From Candidatus Izemoplasma sp. (GTDB lineage Bacteria > Bacillota_I > Bacilli_A > Izemoplasmatales > Izemoplasmataceae): DNA of 64,000 bases. Location: contig JAXKVY010000003.1 of the NCBI GenBank assembly GCA_036172455.1, forward strand, positions 1-64,000, written 5' to 3'. A model generated the notes under the pieces. That model had not been told where the DNA came from. It ran no database searches and worked only from the letters and a program-made list of their open reading frames with translations. The position numbers and the translations under genes are program-made. Shown here in pieces: positions 26,310 to 35,180 of this stretch (its first letter is position 1; each line of letters begins with the position of its first letter).

Positions 26310-27374
26310 TTACTCAGTTAAGTGGGATGGATTATCCCAGTTTGCATTTGTCATAATAATTAACGCTGTTTCATTATACTCACCAAGGACAGATAATTGA
26401 ATATCTTGTTCTTTTATTGCGGATAATCCTTGATCGGTTAACCAACTTTGTAATAGGTCACTCATATCAGCTTCAGGATTCACAGGGAACTCATAGTTTG
26501 CTGCCGAGAAAGTTTCTTGGACAGATATACTAGATAAGAATTCAATTAATTTGATGGCATTTTCTTTGTTCTGTGCATTGTTGATAACACCAGCACCACT
26601 AACATTTACGTGAGCGCCAGATTCGTTTTCACCTTGGCTAGGGAAGTAAATACCCACTTCATCAGCAACACCATAATAACTTGATGTTTGATCAGTTTCA
26701 TTCACTAGTTTACCATAGTAATATGAATTTGCAATAGCTATTTTAGCTTCACCATTCGCAATGGCTACAGCTTGATCTCGGTCATTTCCTTCAGGTACAC
26801 GAGCCATGTTGTTAACAATTCCTTCAACCCATTCAGTTGTTTCAGTTTCTCCCCATAAAGCGACAAATGAAGCAACTAATGACTGGTTGTAAATGTTTGA
26901 TGATGACCGTGCAATAATGTCATTAGGATATTCATCAGCAACATTTTGATAGGTTAAACCAGTAGGATCAATTGAGTTATCATATAAGAAAACTCGAGCC
27001 CGTTTGGTTAAACCAAACCACATATTATCAGCATCTTGATATTTGGCAGGCACATTAGATTCTAATGTGTCACTATCGATAGACTGTAAGATACCTTCTG
27101 ATTTAGCGAGTGCTAGATAACCAGCATCAGCAGAAAAGAATACATCTGCTTGAGGCACATCGCCTTCAGCTTTTACTTTTTCGATAAGCGCAGGCGCATT
27201 ATCATTAATAATGTTTACTTTGATTCCTGTTTCTTCAGTGAATTTCTCATATAATGCATCATCACTGTCATAATGTCTTGTTGTGTAAACATTAACGACT
27301 TCCTCAGTTCCTGAGCAAGCAGATAACGTAACAATTGTTAATGCTAAAACAACAAACATAAATAATTTTTTCAT
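26310..27374 (-). CDS. fbpA: Fe3+ ABC transporter substrate-binding lipoprotein (FbpA/AfuA-like)
   Basis: The 354-aa protein has a lipoprotein signal peptide with lipobox LSAC (Cys about residue 20) and the FbpA-type mature start VNVYTTRHYDSDDALYEKFTEETG. It binds ferric iron (or an iron chelate) outside the membrane for the FbpB permease. The YYG motif ANSYYYGKL supplies the expected iron-coordinating tyrosines. AAGGAGAATTACTCG precedes the ATG. First gene of the operon; no clear Fur box was seen in the AT-rich leader. Confidence 0.9.
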   Translation of the reverse strand: MKKLFMFVVLALTIVTLSACSGTEEVVNVYTTRHYDSDDALYEKFTEETGIKVNIINDNAPALIEKVKAEGDVPQADVFFSADAGYLALAKSEGILQSIDSDTLESNVPAKYQDADNMWFGLTKRARVFLYDNSIDPTGLTYQNVADEYPNDIIARSSSNIYNQSLVASFVALWGETETTEWVEGIVNNMARVPEGNDRDQAVAIANGEAKIAIANSYYYGKLVNETDQTSSYYGVADEVGIYFPSQGENESGAHVNVSGAGVINNAQNKENAIKLIEFLSSISVQETFSAANYEFPVNPEADMSDLLQSWLTDQGLSAIKEQDIQLSVLGEYNETALIIMTNANWDNPSHLTE

Positions 27375-27515
27375 CGAGTAATTCTCCTTTTCATTTTTTT
27401 AGTACATCGCCATTAAAACATACAAAAAAAGGATTTTCAATCATATCAATAATTTTTATAAATAATAACTATTTTTATAAAAAACATACTTAAAAAGTAT
27501 CACAGCAGCTATGTT

Positions 27516-28907
27516 CTAAGTACCACAATAAGTTACGTATTTTTCATCGTTAGGATTAGGAGTCTGAAATTTTTCAGGTAGCTCAACTTGATAATTAAAA
27601 GGATTTTTAACGAATGTGAGAAGATGTTGGAATAAGGTATCATCATCGTTAAAAGCAAATGACGACAATGCTTCTTCAACAACATGATTTCTAGGGATAA
27701 TAATTGGATTATGTTTAGTCATTAACGTAGTCGCTTTATCGAAATCTTTAATAGCTTTTTGCCAAGAATTATACCATATGTCAAATCCCTCTTTTTCTAA
27801 CAAATCATTTACTTGGTTTTTGGTTAGTTTGATAAAAGTGTTAGTATAATCTAATGTGTGAACCTCCATCAAATGAAGTAAGTCATGAACAAGTTGGTTA
27901 TGAGGTGACTTAAAACCAAGTTTATACGACATCTCTTGGTGATAATAATAAGTATAAATATCTTCAAATGATGTAATCAATTTATTGGCTTTTTCTATAG
28001 CTAAATCTTGATTATCATCAAATAATGGATACAGTGTTTCTGCAAGTTTAGAGATATTCCATGACGTTATGATTGGTTGTTGTGAATACTTATATCTACC
28101 TAGTCGGTCAATTGAACTGTATACTGTATTTGGATCATAATAATCCATAAAAGCACATGGACCGAAATCAAGCGACTCGCCACTAATGAAGACATTATCA
28201 GTATTTAGTACACCATGGATAAAACCAATGCTTTGCCACTTCGCAATTAATTGTGCCTGACGTTTGATTACCTCATGAAAGAAACCATAATAATCCCCAA
28301 TATGTTTTGGAAAAAGTTGCTCAATCGCGTAATCAGCTAATCTTTTTACAAGCGGTATACCACCTTTTACATAAGCATATTGAAAAGTACCAATACGTAA
28401 GTGTGAACGCGCTATACGTGAAGCGATAGCGCCTTTATGTGTACGCGCTCTTATAACTTTTTCACCGGTACCTATGATAGAGAGTGTTCTAGATGTAGGA
28501 ACATTTAATGCATAAAGCGCTTCACCTATAAGGTACTCTCTAAGCATACTATAAAGTGTTGCTTTTCCATCTCCGCTTCGAGAATACGGGGTGTGTCCGG
28601 ATCCTTTTAACTGAACATCATACAAAGTATTATCTTTTTCAATCTCACCTACATTGAGTGCTCGACCATCGCCTAAAGTAGTAAAATGACCAAATTGATG
28701 ACCAGAGTATGCTTGTGAGAAGTAGTCAACGCTATCTGAACCACCAGATAATACATGTTTGCCTCTATCTGAATGCAATCTATTTAATGCTAAATTATCA
28801 GCTAAATCATGGTTAAACAATACCCATTTTAGATTCTCATATGACTTACTTTCTACACGACGATATAATATATTTGGTAAGGTTAAATAACTATGTTGTT
28901 TGATCAT
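27516..28907 (-). CDS. selO: Protein adenylyltransferase SelO (YdiU/UPF0061)
   Basis: A 463-aa pseudokinase-fold enzyme that transfers AMP from ATP to protein Ser/Thr/Tyr residues, linked to redox stress. Family signatures include YSGHQFGHFTTLGDGRA, QLKGSGHTPYSRSGDGKAT, REYLIGEA, GVLNTDN and FGPCAFMDYYDP. The C-terminus ends in CGT with cysteine, not selenocysteine. ATG 28907 is favoured by AAAGGTGA; the GTG at 28916 overlaps that site. Slightly shorter than the E. coli protein (478 aa). Confidence 0.92.
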   Translation of the reverse strand: MIKQHSYLTLPNILYRRVESKSYENLKWVLFNHDLADNLALNRLHSDRGKHVLSGGSDSVDYFSQAYSGHQFGHFTTLGDGRALNVGEIEKDNTLYDVQLKGSGHTPYSRSGDGKATLYSMLREYLIGEALYALNVPTSRTLSIIGTGEKVIRARTHKGAIASRIARSHLRIGTFQYAYVKGGIPLVKRLADYAIEQLFPKHIGDYYGFFHEVIKRQAQLIAKWQSIGFIHGVLNTDNVFISGESLDFGPCAFMDYYDPNTVYSSIDRLGRYKYSQQPIITSWNISKLAETLYPLFDDNQDLAIEKANKLITSFEDIYTYYYHQEMSYKLGFKSPHNQLVHDLLHLMEVHTLDYTNTFIKLTKNQVNDLLEKEGFDIWYNSWQKAIKDFDKATTLMTKHNPIIIPRNHVVEEALSSFAFNDDDTLFQHLLTFVKNPFNYQVELPEKFQTPNPNDEKYVTYCGT

Positions 28908-29055
28908 ATGTATCACCTTTCTATTTATAGTTTACCGAATAATGTTAATCTTACAAACCAGGATGCATTCTGAGATATGTTTTTCTTAAAATGATTTCAT
29001 TCAAAGACGTTTTTTGATATAATCAACAGTAGTTAAGAAATAAAGGTAGATAGAA

Positions 29056-30078
29056 ATGAAAACAAAGATATTCCATAGTGAAAAAGATGATTTCAACTCA
29101 CTCATCACATATTCAGCTCAAATTATCCAACAAGGTGGACTTGTTGTTTTTCCTACTGAAACAGTCTATGGGATTGGTGCGAATGCATTAGACCCTAATG
29201 CGGCCAGTAAAATATATCGTGTTAAAGGTCGTCCGTCTGATAATCCCTTAATTGTTCACATTGCAAATCAACAAGATTTAAATACGTATGCAAAAAACAT
29301 TACAAGCGATGCCAAGTTATTAATCGATGCGTTTTGGCCGGGTCCACTTACGATTGTATTTGACAAACAGACAGTTGTACCAAGCGCTATTACAGGCGGA
29401 TTAGATACTGTTGCTATTAGAATGCCAAGTAATCCTATTGCACATGCTTTAATCAAATCTGCTAATGTGCCAATCTGTGCACCTAGTGCGAATATAAGTG
29501 GGACACCATCTTCAACGATATTTAAGCATGTCTACAATGATTTATTTGGTAAAGTCGATGTGATTATTGATGGTGGACAATCTGCTGTTGGGCTAGAATC
29601 GACAGTCCTTGATATGACAGGCGATATACCAGTTGTTTTAAGACCAGGAGCGATAACAAAATCAATGATTGAAACAATCATTAAACATTCGGTAATCGAC
29701 ACCACTGAACATATCACTGACAATACAATTCCAAAGGCACCGGGGATGAAGTATAAGCATTATGCGCCAAAAGGAGAGGTTATCTTATTGAAAGGTACCC
29801 AGGACGATATTATTAATTACATTAAGCAACAGGATCCATCGATAGGTATCATTGCGAGTAATGAACTTTGTCAATACTTAGAGACATATCATACCTACCC
29901 TCTAGGTCCTAAAAATGATCCATCTCTCATTGCAAGAAATATCTTTTTAGCTTTAAGAACGATGGATGAACATAACATAAAACACATTTATGTAGAAGCG
30001 TTTGAGGATAAAGAATTAGGACAAGCTATTATGAATAGATTGTTAAAAGCAAGCAACTATAATCTTATTAAACTATAA
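29056..30078 (+). CDS. tsaC: Threonylcarbamoyl-AMP synthase (Sua5/TsaC)
   Basis: A 340-aa enzyme making threonylcarbamoyl-AMP for the t6A37 modification of ANN-decoding tRNAs. The N-terminal YrdC domain is recognised by VFPTETVYGIGANA, KGRPSDNPLIVHI and CAPSANISG; the C-terminal Sua5 domain begins after PKAPGMKYKHYAPKG. The length is that of the two-domain Sua5 form. Divergent from selO, about 150 bases apart. Partners (tsaB/D/E) are not in this window. Confidence 0.93.
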   Translation: MKTKIFHSEKDDFNSLITYSAQIIQQGGLVVFPTETVYGIGANALDPNAASKIYRVKGRPSDNPLIVHIANQQDLNTYAKNITSDAKLLIDAFWPGPLTIVFDKQTVVPSAITGGLDTVAIRMPSNPIAHALIKSANVPICAPSANISGTPSSTIFKHVYNDLFGKVDVIIDGGQSAVGLESTVLDMTGDIPVVLRPGAITKSMIETIIKHSVIDTTEHITDNTIPKAPGMKYKHYAPKGEVILLKGTQDDIINYIKQQDPSIGIIASNELCQYLETYHTYPLGPKNDPSLIARNIFLALRTMDEHNIKHIYVEAFEDKELGQAIMNRLLKASNYNLIKL

Positions 30079-30114
30079 AAAAACACCGACTAGTAAGATA
30101 CTAGCGGTGTTTAG
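30079..30114. terminator. Bidirectional terminator
   Basis: The stem AAACACCG(A)CTAGTA / TACTAGCGGTGTTT with one bulged base separates tsaC from the convergent cupin gene. Confidence 0.75.
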
Positions 30115-30118
30115 TATA

Positions 30119-30436
30119 TTATTGAATACCGGGGGTTTTGATATTTAGGAATGTCAGACCATCATCGTCTGCCTTTAGTGACATTGGAGTATTTGGTGGA
30201 CAAAGAATGATATCATTTTTCACAATTGTTTGGTCACTTTTACCAATAGTAATGGTACCAGAACCACTTAAAATAAAAAATGTTACATCAACGGGGACTT
30301 GATGTGGTGGAATAGTTTCATTTGGTTTCATAATTAAGTTTTTAATCGTGGCTGTTTTGTGACTCACAACAGTTTTTGTTGATATACCACGCTTATTAAT
30401 AAATGTCTCTAAATCACTTAAATTTTTATGATTCAT
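30119..30436 (-). CDS. Small cupin-domain protein
   Basis: A 105-aa single-domain cupin. Motif 1 is altered (IPPHQVPVDVTFFILSGSGTI): one His is present and a second is replaced. Motif 2 is NDIILCPPNTPMSL, lacking a clear third His. Metal binding may therefore be weak. ATG 30436 has AAAGGGTGAT upstream; the ORF extension to 30472 is discarded. The gene has a Crp/Fnr-type palindrome at about -41 from its probable start. Function unknown. Confidence 0.85.
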   Translation of the reverse strand: MNHKNLSDLETFINKRGISTKTVVSHKTATIKNLIMKPNETIPPHQVPVDVTFFILSGSGTITIGKSDQTIVKNDIILCPPNTPMSLKADDDGLTFLNIKTPGIQ

Positions 30437-30457
30437 CGGATCACCCTTTCTAAATAT

Positions 30458-30463
30458 AGTATA
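30458..30463 (-). promoter_or_regulatory. -10 box of the cupin gene
   Basis: TATACT on the minus strand, putting transcription start near 30451, 15 bases before the ATG. Confidence 0.5.
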
Positions 30464-30483
30464 ACACACCAAAATACTTTCGC

Positions 30484-30499
30484 TGTGATATGGGTCACA
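30484..30499. promoter_or_regulatory. Perfect Crp/Fnr-type palindrome TGTGA-N6-TCACA
   Basis: TGTGA (30484-30488), six bases, TCACA (30495-30499). The centre is about 41 bases from the start deduced for the cupin gene on the minus strand, the class II activator position. It is also 30 bases before the plus-strand membrane-protein start at 30529, where it could instead block transcription. Confidence 0.65.
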
Positions 30500-30528
30500 T
30501 ATCGTAGAAAAACAAGGAGTTTGATAAC

Positions 30529-31167
30529 ATGCGCAAGGATTTAATTATCTCAACTTTAATTACATTACTTATCGGAGTATTGATATATGTTTTAACTTTA
30601 CCGAGTATTCTTAATACAGCGGATCAATATCCATTATTAAGTAGTTTTATAAAGTTTTTCTTGCTTGCATCTATCGGTGATATTATTGGATACCGCCTTC
30701 AAACGGGTACTTGGCATAGACCACCTAAATTACTTGCAAAAGCGATTGTATGGGGTATCATTGGGAGTATCATCTATATGATCTTTCAAATATACTCAGA
30801 AGGTATTAGATTATTACAAGTTAATAACATCTTACCTTTTGCTGGTAGTAAACTAGCGTTTGCATTGTTCGTGTCTATCATTATGAATTACACATTCGCA
30901 CCGACAATGATGAGTGTACATCGAATGAGCGATACGTATTTTAACTTACAAAAAGAGGGTATGAAGCCATCTTTTAAAGATGCAGTAGGGGCAATTGATT
31001 GGAGCGCGTTTTATCATATGACACTATTAAGGACAATCCCATTATTCTGGATACCTGCCCATACAATCACCTTTTTGTTACCAGAAGACTATCGTATCAT
31101 TTTTGCGGCTAGCCTGGGGATAATTTTAGGCATTTTATTACGATTTACAGATAAATTAAAACAATAA
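30529..31167 (+). CDS. Integral membrane protein with Mpv17/PMP22-like C-terminal motif
   Basis: This 212-aa protein has four to five TM segments (about residues 5-25, 40-58, 75-95, 105-125, 165-205). The C-terminal part, RTIPLFWIPAHTITFLLPEDYRIIFAASLGI, resembles the Mpv17/PMP22 family signature (W.P....NF..VP..YR), known mostly from eukaryotic organelles. AAGGAG lies 8 bases before the ATG. Monocistronic with a strong terminator. The family call is by eye and moderate. Confidence 0.6.
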   Translation: MRKDLIISTLITLLIGVLIYVLTLPSILNTADQYPLLSSFIKFFLLASIGDIIGYRLQTGTWHRPPKLLAKAIVWGIIGSIIYMIFQIYSEGIRLLQVNNILPFAGSKLAFALFVSIIMNYTFAPTMMSVHRMSDTYFNLQKEGMKPSFKDAVGAIDWSAFYHMTLLRTIPLFWIPAHTITFLLPEDYRIIFAASLGIILGILLRFTDKLKQ

Positions 31168-31204
31168 TTTATCGCTATTAACATCACAAAAGACTTCATT
31201 ATGA

Positions 31205-31241
31205 AAAAGAGCGTTCCATGTAATGATTGGAACGCTCTTTT
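31205..31241. terminator. Bidirectional terminator
   Basis: The 14-bp perfect stem AAAAGAGCGTTCCA and complement, with a 9-base loop and T tail. It separates the Mpv17-like gene from convergent patA. Confidence 0.88.
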
Positions 31242-31305
31242 AATATGCGTTATAAAGGATGGTGCATTGTTTATTAAAATGACTGAAATTAGCTCTGGTG
31301 ACTGG

Positions 31306-32427
31306 TTATCGCGATTCATGCATTGCTTTGATCCGATTTAATGCCTCTTCTAGTGTAGATAAGTTAGCCGTATATGAGAGTCTGACGTAGTTATCATGGT
31401 TACCAAGGAATGCGCTCCCTGGGATTAATGCGACACCATAATCTTTAACAAGTTTTTTACAATAGTCTAGTGAGTTAAAACCTGTATCTGCAATACTGTA
31501 AAAAACATAAAAAGCTCCATCAGGATGTATATAAGATATCCCTAGTGTCTCCAGTTTTTTTATAACATAATCGCGTCTGTGTTTTAAACTATCAATCATG
31601 TCGTCATAAGTGAAGTCTATTGCTTCTAATGCAGCATATTGGCTGATGGTTGAAGTAGATGTTACGGTATATTGGTGAACTTTTAAAAACGCTTTAATCA
31701 ATGTCTGATGTGATATGATATAACCAATCCGAAAACCAGTCATCGCATGACTTTTTGAAAACCCTCCTAAGACAACTAATCGATCTTTGAGTGAGACAAC
31801 ATCTCGAAATGTACGGGATTGCTCAAAACTGATATCTTGATATATTTCATCACTAATCAGTAACAAGTCATAATCTGTGACAAACTGAGTCACAATTGCC
31901 ATTTCTTCAGTACTAAGGACATGTCCTGTTGGATTGTTTGGTGATGTGACAAGTAAAGCTTTAGTTTTATCAGTATAGGCTTTTTCTAAGGCTTCTTTTG
32001 TTATTGTGTGATTGGTTTGTGTGGTATCAACTTCAACTACCTTACCCCCTTCTAGATGTATTAATGGCGCGTATCCAACATAACCTGGAGTGGGAATGAT
32101 GACTTCATCACCATCATCTACAATACTTTTTAATACAATAGCCAACCCTTCAGTGGTGCCGACAGTTAGGATGACATCATCTTCATTATAGAGTGTGTCT
32201 TGTGTAATTTTTTGTCTTAATGCGCTTATGCCCTGATTAGTAGTATAAGTTGTTTTATTTTGATTAATTGCTTCAATGGCCTTGTCTTTGATTCGCTTGG
32301 GAGTGTGAAAATCTAATTCACCTAAGGTAAGTTTAATGGTATTCGGAAATTGATTAGCATAAGTATTAAATTGGCGAATACCAGAGATGTCAATGTCTTT
32401 AATAGAGGATTTAATAAAATTATTCAT
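31306..32427 (-). CDS. patA: Class I/II aminotransferase, N-acetyl-L,L-DAP aminotransferase (PatA)
   Basis: A 373-aa PLP enzyme with SPNNPTGHVL, the cofactor Lys in GGFSKSHAMTGFRIGY, and a C-terminal Arg region (YVRLSYT). With the deacetylase upstream and the acetyltransferase at the end of the facing lysine operon, its likely step is converting N-acetyl-2-amino-6-oxopimelate to N-acetyl-L,L-diaminopimelate. It overlaps dapL by 8 bases. Aminotransferase certain; this substrate is from context. Confidence 0.88.
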   Translation of the reverse strand: MNNFIKSSIKDIDISGIRQFNTYANQFPNTIKLTLGELDFHTPKRIKDKAIEAINQNKTTYTTNQGISALRQKITQDTLYNEDDVILTVGTTEGLAIVLKSIVDDGDEVIIPTPGYVGYAPLIHLEGGKVVEVDTTQTNHTITKEALEKAYTDKTKALLVTSPNNPTGHVLSTEEMAIVTQFVTDYDLLLISDEIYQDISFEQSRTFRDVVSLKDRLVVLGGFSKSHAMTGFRIGYIISHQTLIKAFLKVHQYTVTSTSTISQYAALEAIDFTYDDMIDSLKHRRDYVIKKLETLGISYIHPDGAFYVFYSIADTGFNSLDYCKKLVKDYGVALIPGSAFLGNHDNYVRLSYTANLSTLEEALNRIKAMHESR

Positions 32428-33553
32428 TCAGAACCTCCATTTCCTTAAGGACAGCTTGATAAGCCTTAAGTCCTGTTTCTAAAACCGTTTCATCAAAATT
32501 AAATTTAGGATGGTGTAAAGAATGGGTATATCCTAAGGATGTATTTTTTGTGCCCACATAGAAAAATACACCAGGGACATTGTCTTGATAAAAGCTAAAG
32601 TCTTCCGCAATCATTAGGGGTTTTTCAAACGTATATGTTTCAAAAGATGATGTGGCATTTTGCCAACGTTTATATAAGATTGGATCATTTATAACAGGTA
32701 AATATCCCTCTGTAATTGCGACATCTATTTGACAATCATAGCTTATTTCATATTGTTTACAGAGTTGTCTGATAGATGATTTTATGGTTTGAAATGTATC
32801 GACACTAAATGCACGAATAGTTCCTTCCATAAAAGCGTAGTCTGATACAGCATTTCTAACGGTACCACCACCGATTTTTCCAAAGGTTATAATCGAATAC
32901 TCGAGTGGTGAAAGTTGGCGCGTTTGAATGGTTTGAAAATCGATTAACAATTTACTTAAAATAAGATTCGCATCAACACCTAAATGGGGCATTGCACCAT
33001 GCGCAGATTTGCCGTTTACAGTAATTGTCACTTCACTCGCCATAGCCATAAATTCATTAGGTTTAGAGGCTAGGATGCCTTCGTCAATCTCAGGATATAA
33101 ATGAATACCAAATATTGCTTTCACATTGTATTTATCTAAGAATCCTGTATCACATAGTAATTTTGCTCCGCCGATACTTTCTTCTGCAGGCTGAAAAATG
33201 AGTAAAATATTTTTCTTGAGTTGACTTTTTTTGCTAGAAAGATACTTCGCTAAACCAAGAAGCATACTCATGTGACCATCGTGTCCACATGCATGCATAT
33301 TGCCTGGATGTTTACTTTTAAAATCAAGGCCAGTTTCTTCATTTACTGGTAAAGCATCAATATCACTTCTAAAAGCAATAGTCTCTTCACTACTTGCATC
33401 AATAAAAACCAAGACATCTGTTTCTAATAACGAAAAAGGTTGATATCCCATATCCTCCAATGCTTGCTTTAAATAAGAACTGGTTTTCTGTTCTTGTAAA
33501 CTCAGTTCAGGGATTTGATGTAAGTCGCGTCTGAATTTTTTTAATTCTTTCAT
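32420..33553 (-). CDS. dapL: N-acetyldiaminopimelate deacetylase (M20 family)
   Basis: A 377-aa zinc-dependent amidohydrolase of the M20D group. Metal-binding elements: HACGHDGHMSMLLG (about residues 95-108), QPAEESIGGAK, and IHLYPE. It removes the acetyl group to give L,L-diaminopimelate in the acetylase lysine pathway. ATG 33553 is chosen over the frame's 33565 GTG because GGTGGTGA precedes it. Followed by patA in an overlapping pair, read divergently from the lysA operon. B. subtilis uses the same genes. Confidence 0.88.
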   Translation of the reverse strand: MKELKKFRRDLHQIPELSLQEQKTSSYLKQALEDMGYQPFSLLETDVLVFIDASSEETIAFRSDIDALPVNEETGLDFKSKHPGNMHACGHDGHMSMLLGLAKYLSSKKSQLKKNILLIFQPAEESIGGAKLLCDTGFLDKYNVKAIFGIHLYPEIDEGILASKPNEFMAMASEVTITVNGKSAHGAMPHLGVDANLILSKLLIDFQTIQTRQLSPLEYSIITFGKIGGGTVRNAVSDYAFMEGTIRAFSVDTFQTIKSSIRQLCKQYEISYDCQIDVAITEGYLPVINDPILYKRWQNATSSFETYTFEKPLMIAEDFSFYQDNVPGVFFYVGTKNTSLGYTHSLHHPKFNFDETVLETGLKAYQAVLKEMEVLNE

Positions 33554-33575
33554 ATGTTTCACCACCGTTTACATT

Positions 33576-33604
33576 AGATTACATTAATTATGAAAAATTT
33601 TCAA
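33576..33604 (-). promoter_or_regulatory. Promoter of the dapL-patA pair
   Basis: On the minus strand TTGAAA (33599-33604) and TAATCT (33576-33581) are separated by exactly 17 bases. Transcription starts about 15-20 bases before the ATG, so this pair does not carry the riboswitch. Confidence 0.6.
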
Positions 33605-33612
33605 CGTATTTG

Positions 33613-33641
33613 TTTACAAAGCATTTTTCATATGGTATAGT
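33613..33641 (+). promoter_or_regulatory. Promoter of the lysine riboswitch-operon
   Basis: TTTACA (33613-33618), 17 bases, TATAGT (33636-33641). Transcription would start near 33648, just before the riboswitch. Confidence 0.75.
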
Positions 33642-33652
33642 GACATGTAATA

Positions 33653-33820
33653 AGTATAGAGGCGCATTTGACAAGAGTACTGCCCATTCACTGATCAATT
33701 GAGTAGGTACGAAAGGGGAAAATGCCGAAGGTTAATACGATCTGATCAATCGGTTGACTTGGGACTAAGGAAAATATCTTTAGTACTCCATTATCTTGAT
33801 AATGAGGCGCTAATACTATT
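33653..33820 (+). promoter_or_regulatory. Lysine riboswitch (L-box)
   Basis: The segment carries L-box landmarks: 5' AGAGGCGC...AAGAGTA, the central GGGGAAAATGCCGAAGG, then GGGACTAAGGAAA and a closing ATGAGGCGCTAAT. The ends AGTAT (33653-33657) and ATACT (33813-33817) can pair as P1. Lysine binding would favour the terminator that follows and so reduce transcription of lysA-lysC-dapFABH. The class is well known; recognised by its conserved core sequence. Confidence 0.92.
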
Positions 33821-33836
33821 GAATATAATGTATTCA

Positions 33837-33866
33837 ATCAGTAGGCTTGCCTACTGGTTTTTTTAT
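33837..33866 (+). terminator. Riboswitch-controlled terminator
   Basis: CAGTAGGC / GCCTACTG followed by eight Ts, placed directly between the L-box and lysA. Confidence 0.88.
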
Positions 33867-33883
33867 TAATTGAGGTGAAATAA

Positions 33884-35176
33884 ATGGAATTTGGAACACA
33901 AGAAAATAAAGAAGGGGTTTTACATATTGGTGGGTTATCTACAAAGGAACTTGTTAAGCATTATGGTACGCCACTATATGTCTACGATGAATCGTATATT
34001 GAATCACGGCTAGATACGTTTAAGACGGTTTTTACAAGTACACAGTTTAATGCCAACATTGCCTATGCATCAAAAGCATTATTAAATAAAAAGATTGTTA
34101 AGATGATCCAATCACATAATCTTTATATGGATAGTGTGAGTGGCGGGGAATTATATGTTATTAAAGAAAGTGGCTTTGACATGTCTAGAGTCCTCTTCCA
34201 TGGTAACAACAAAAGCATTCAGGAGTTATCTCAAGCCATTGCGTATGGCGTTGGATTAATTGTCGTTGATAATGTAAGTGAGTTAGAGGTGTTATCAAAT
34301 TTAGCAAAGACAAAAGACCATGAGATTCATACGTTATTAAGAGTTAATCCAGGTATTGAGGCACATACGCATGAATATATTGAAACAGCGCGTTTAACGT
34401 CTAAATTTGGAGAGAGTATTTTTGATGATGACATGATCAATCGTATTATGACAATTTACAAGTCTTCAGTTAATCTCAAGCTTGATGGGTTTCATTGTCA
34501 TATTGGTTCACAGGTCTTTGGACAAAAACCATTTATTAAAACGATTGATGTTATGAGTGAGTTTATCTCTCGTATAGAGAAAGCATATCGTGTTACCGTC
34601 AAGACATTAAATATAGGGGGTGGATTTGGGGTGCAATATACCACCGATGATACCCCAGAACCACTAGACGAGTTGTTAAGTGAATTAGTTACCCATGCAG
34701 AAAAGACCTTTAATGATTATGCGTTATCAATTGAAAATGTATTTATTGAACCTGGAAGAAGTATCGTCGCAAATGCTGGGGTTGGCTTATACGAAGTTGG
34801 CTATATTAAAGAGACCTATGGAAAAAAAGACTATGTGTTTGTTAACGGAGGAATGAGTGATAATATTCGTCCTGCATTATATCAAGCAAAGTATACTTGT
34901 GATATAGCGAACAAGCTAAATCAACCAAGAAATAAAGTGTACACTGTGGCTGGTAAGTTATGTGAAAGTGGGGATGTTCTTGTTCATAATGCCAAATTAC
35001 CAACACCAGAACAAGGGGACATTCTTGCTATATATACAACAGGTGCTTATGGGTATTCAATGAGTAGCCATTATAATAAAATGCCGAGACCAGCTATTGT
35101 ATTTGTCAAAGATGGACAGTCAGAATGTGTTGTTAGACGTGAAACATATAGAGACTTGTTCCGATTGGATCAGTGA
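33884..35176 (+). CDS. lysA: Diaminopimelate decarboxylase
   Basis: A 430-aa PLP enzyme converting meso-DAP to L-lysine, the last pathway step. Features: the cofactor Lys in IAYASKALLNKK (Lys64), GFHCHIGSQ, NIGGGFGVQY, EPGRSIVA and the CESGDVL motif that completes the active site at the dimer interface. TTGAGGTGA precedes the ATG. First gene of the riboswitch-controlled operon lysA-lysC-dapF-dapA-dapB-dapH. Confidence 0.95.
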   Translation: MEFGTQENKEGVLHIGGLSTKELVKHYGTPLYVYDESYIESRLDTFKTVFTSTQFNANIAYASKALLNKKIVKMIQSHNLYMDSVSGGELYVIKESGFDMSRVLFHGNNKSIQELSQAIAYGVGLIVVDNVSELEVLSNLAKTKDHEIHTLLRVNPGIEAHTHEYIETARLTSKFGESIFDDDMINRIMTIYKSSVNLKLDGFHCHIGSQVFGQKPFIKTIDVMSEFISRIEKAYRVTVKTLNIGGGFGVQYTTDDTPEPLDELLSELVTHAEKTFNDYALSIENVFIEPGRSIVANAGVGLYEVGYIKETYGKKDYVFVNGGMSDNIRPALYQAKYTCDIANKLNQPRNKVYTVAGKLCESGDVLVHNAKLPTPEQGDILAIYTTGAYGYSMSSHYNKMPRPAIVFVKDGQSECVVRRETYRDLFRLDQ

Positions 35177-35180
35177 TTCG

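Noticed and set aside
27375-27515. Fur box upstream of fbpA
   Set aside because: The region is AT-rich with repeats of ATTTTTATAA type, but no 19-bp Fur-like inverted repeat was convincing.
30360-30375. TTGTGACTCACAA palindrome as a third Crp/Fnr site
   Set aside because: The half-sites are separated by one base rather than six and it lies inside the cupin coding region.
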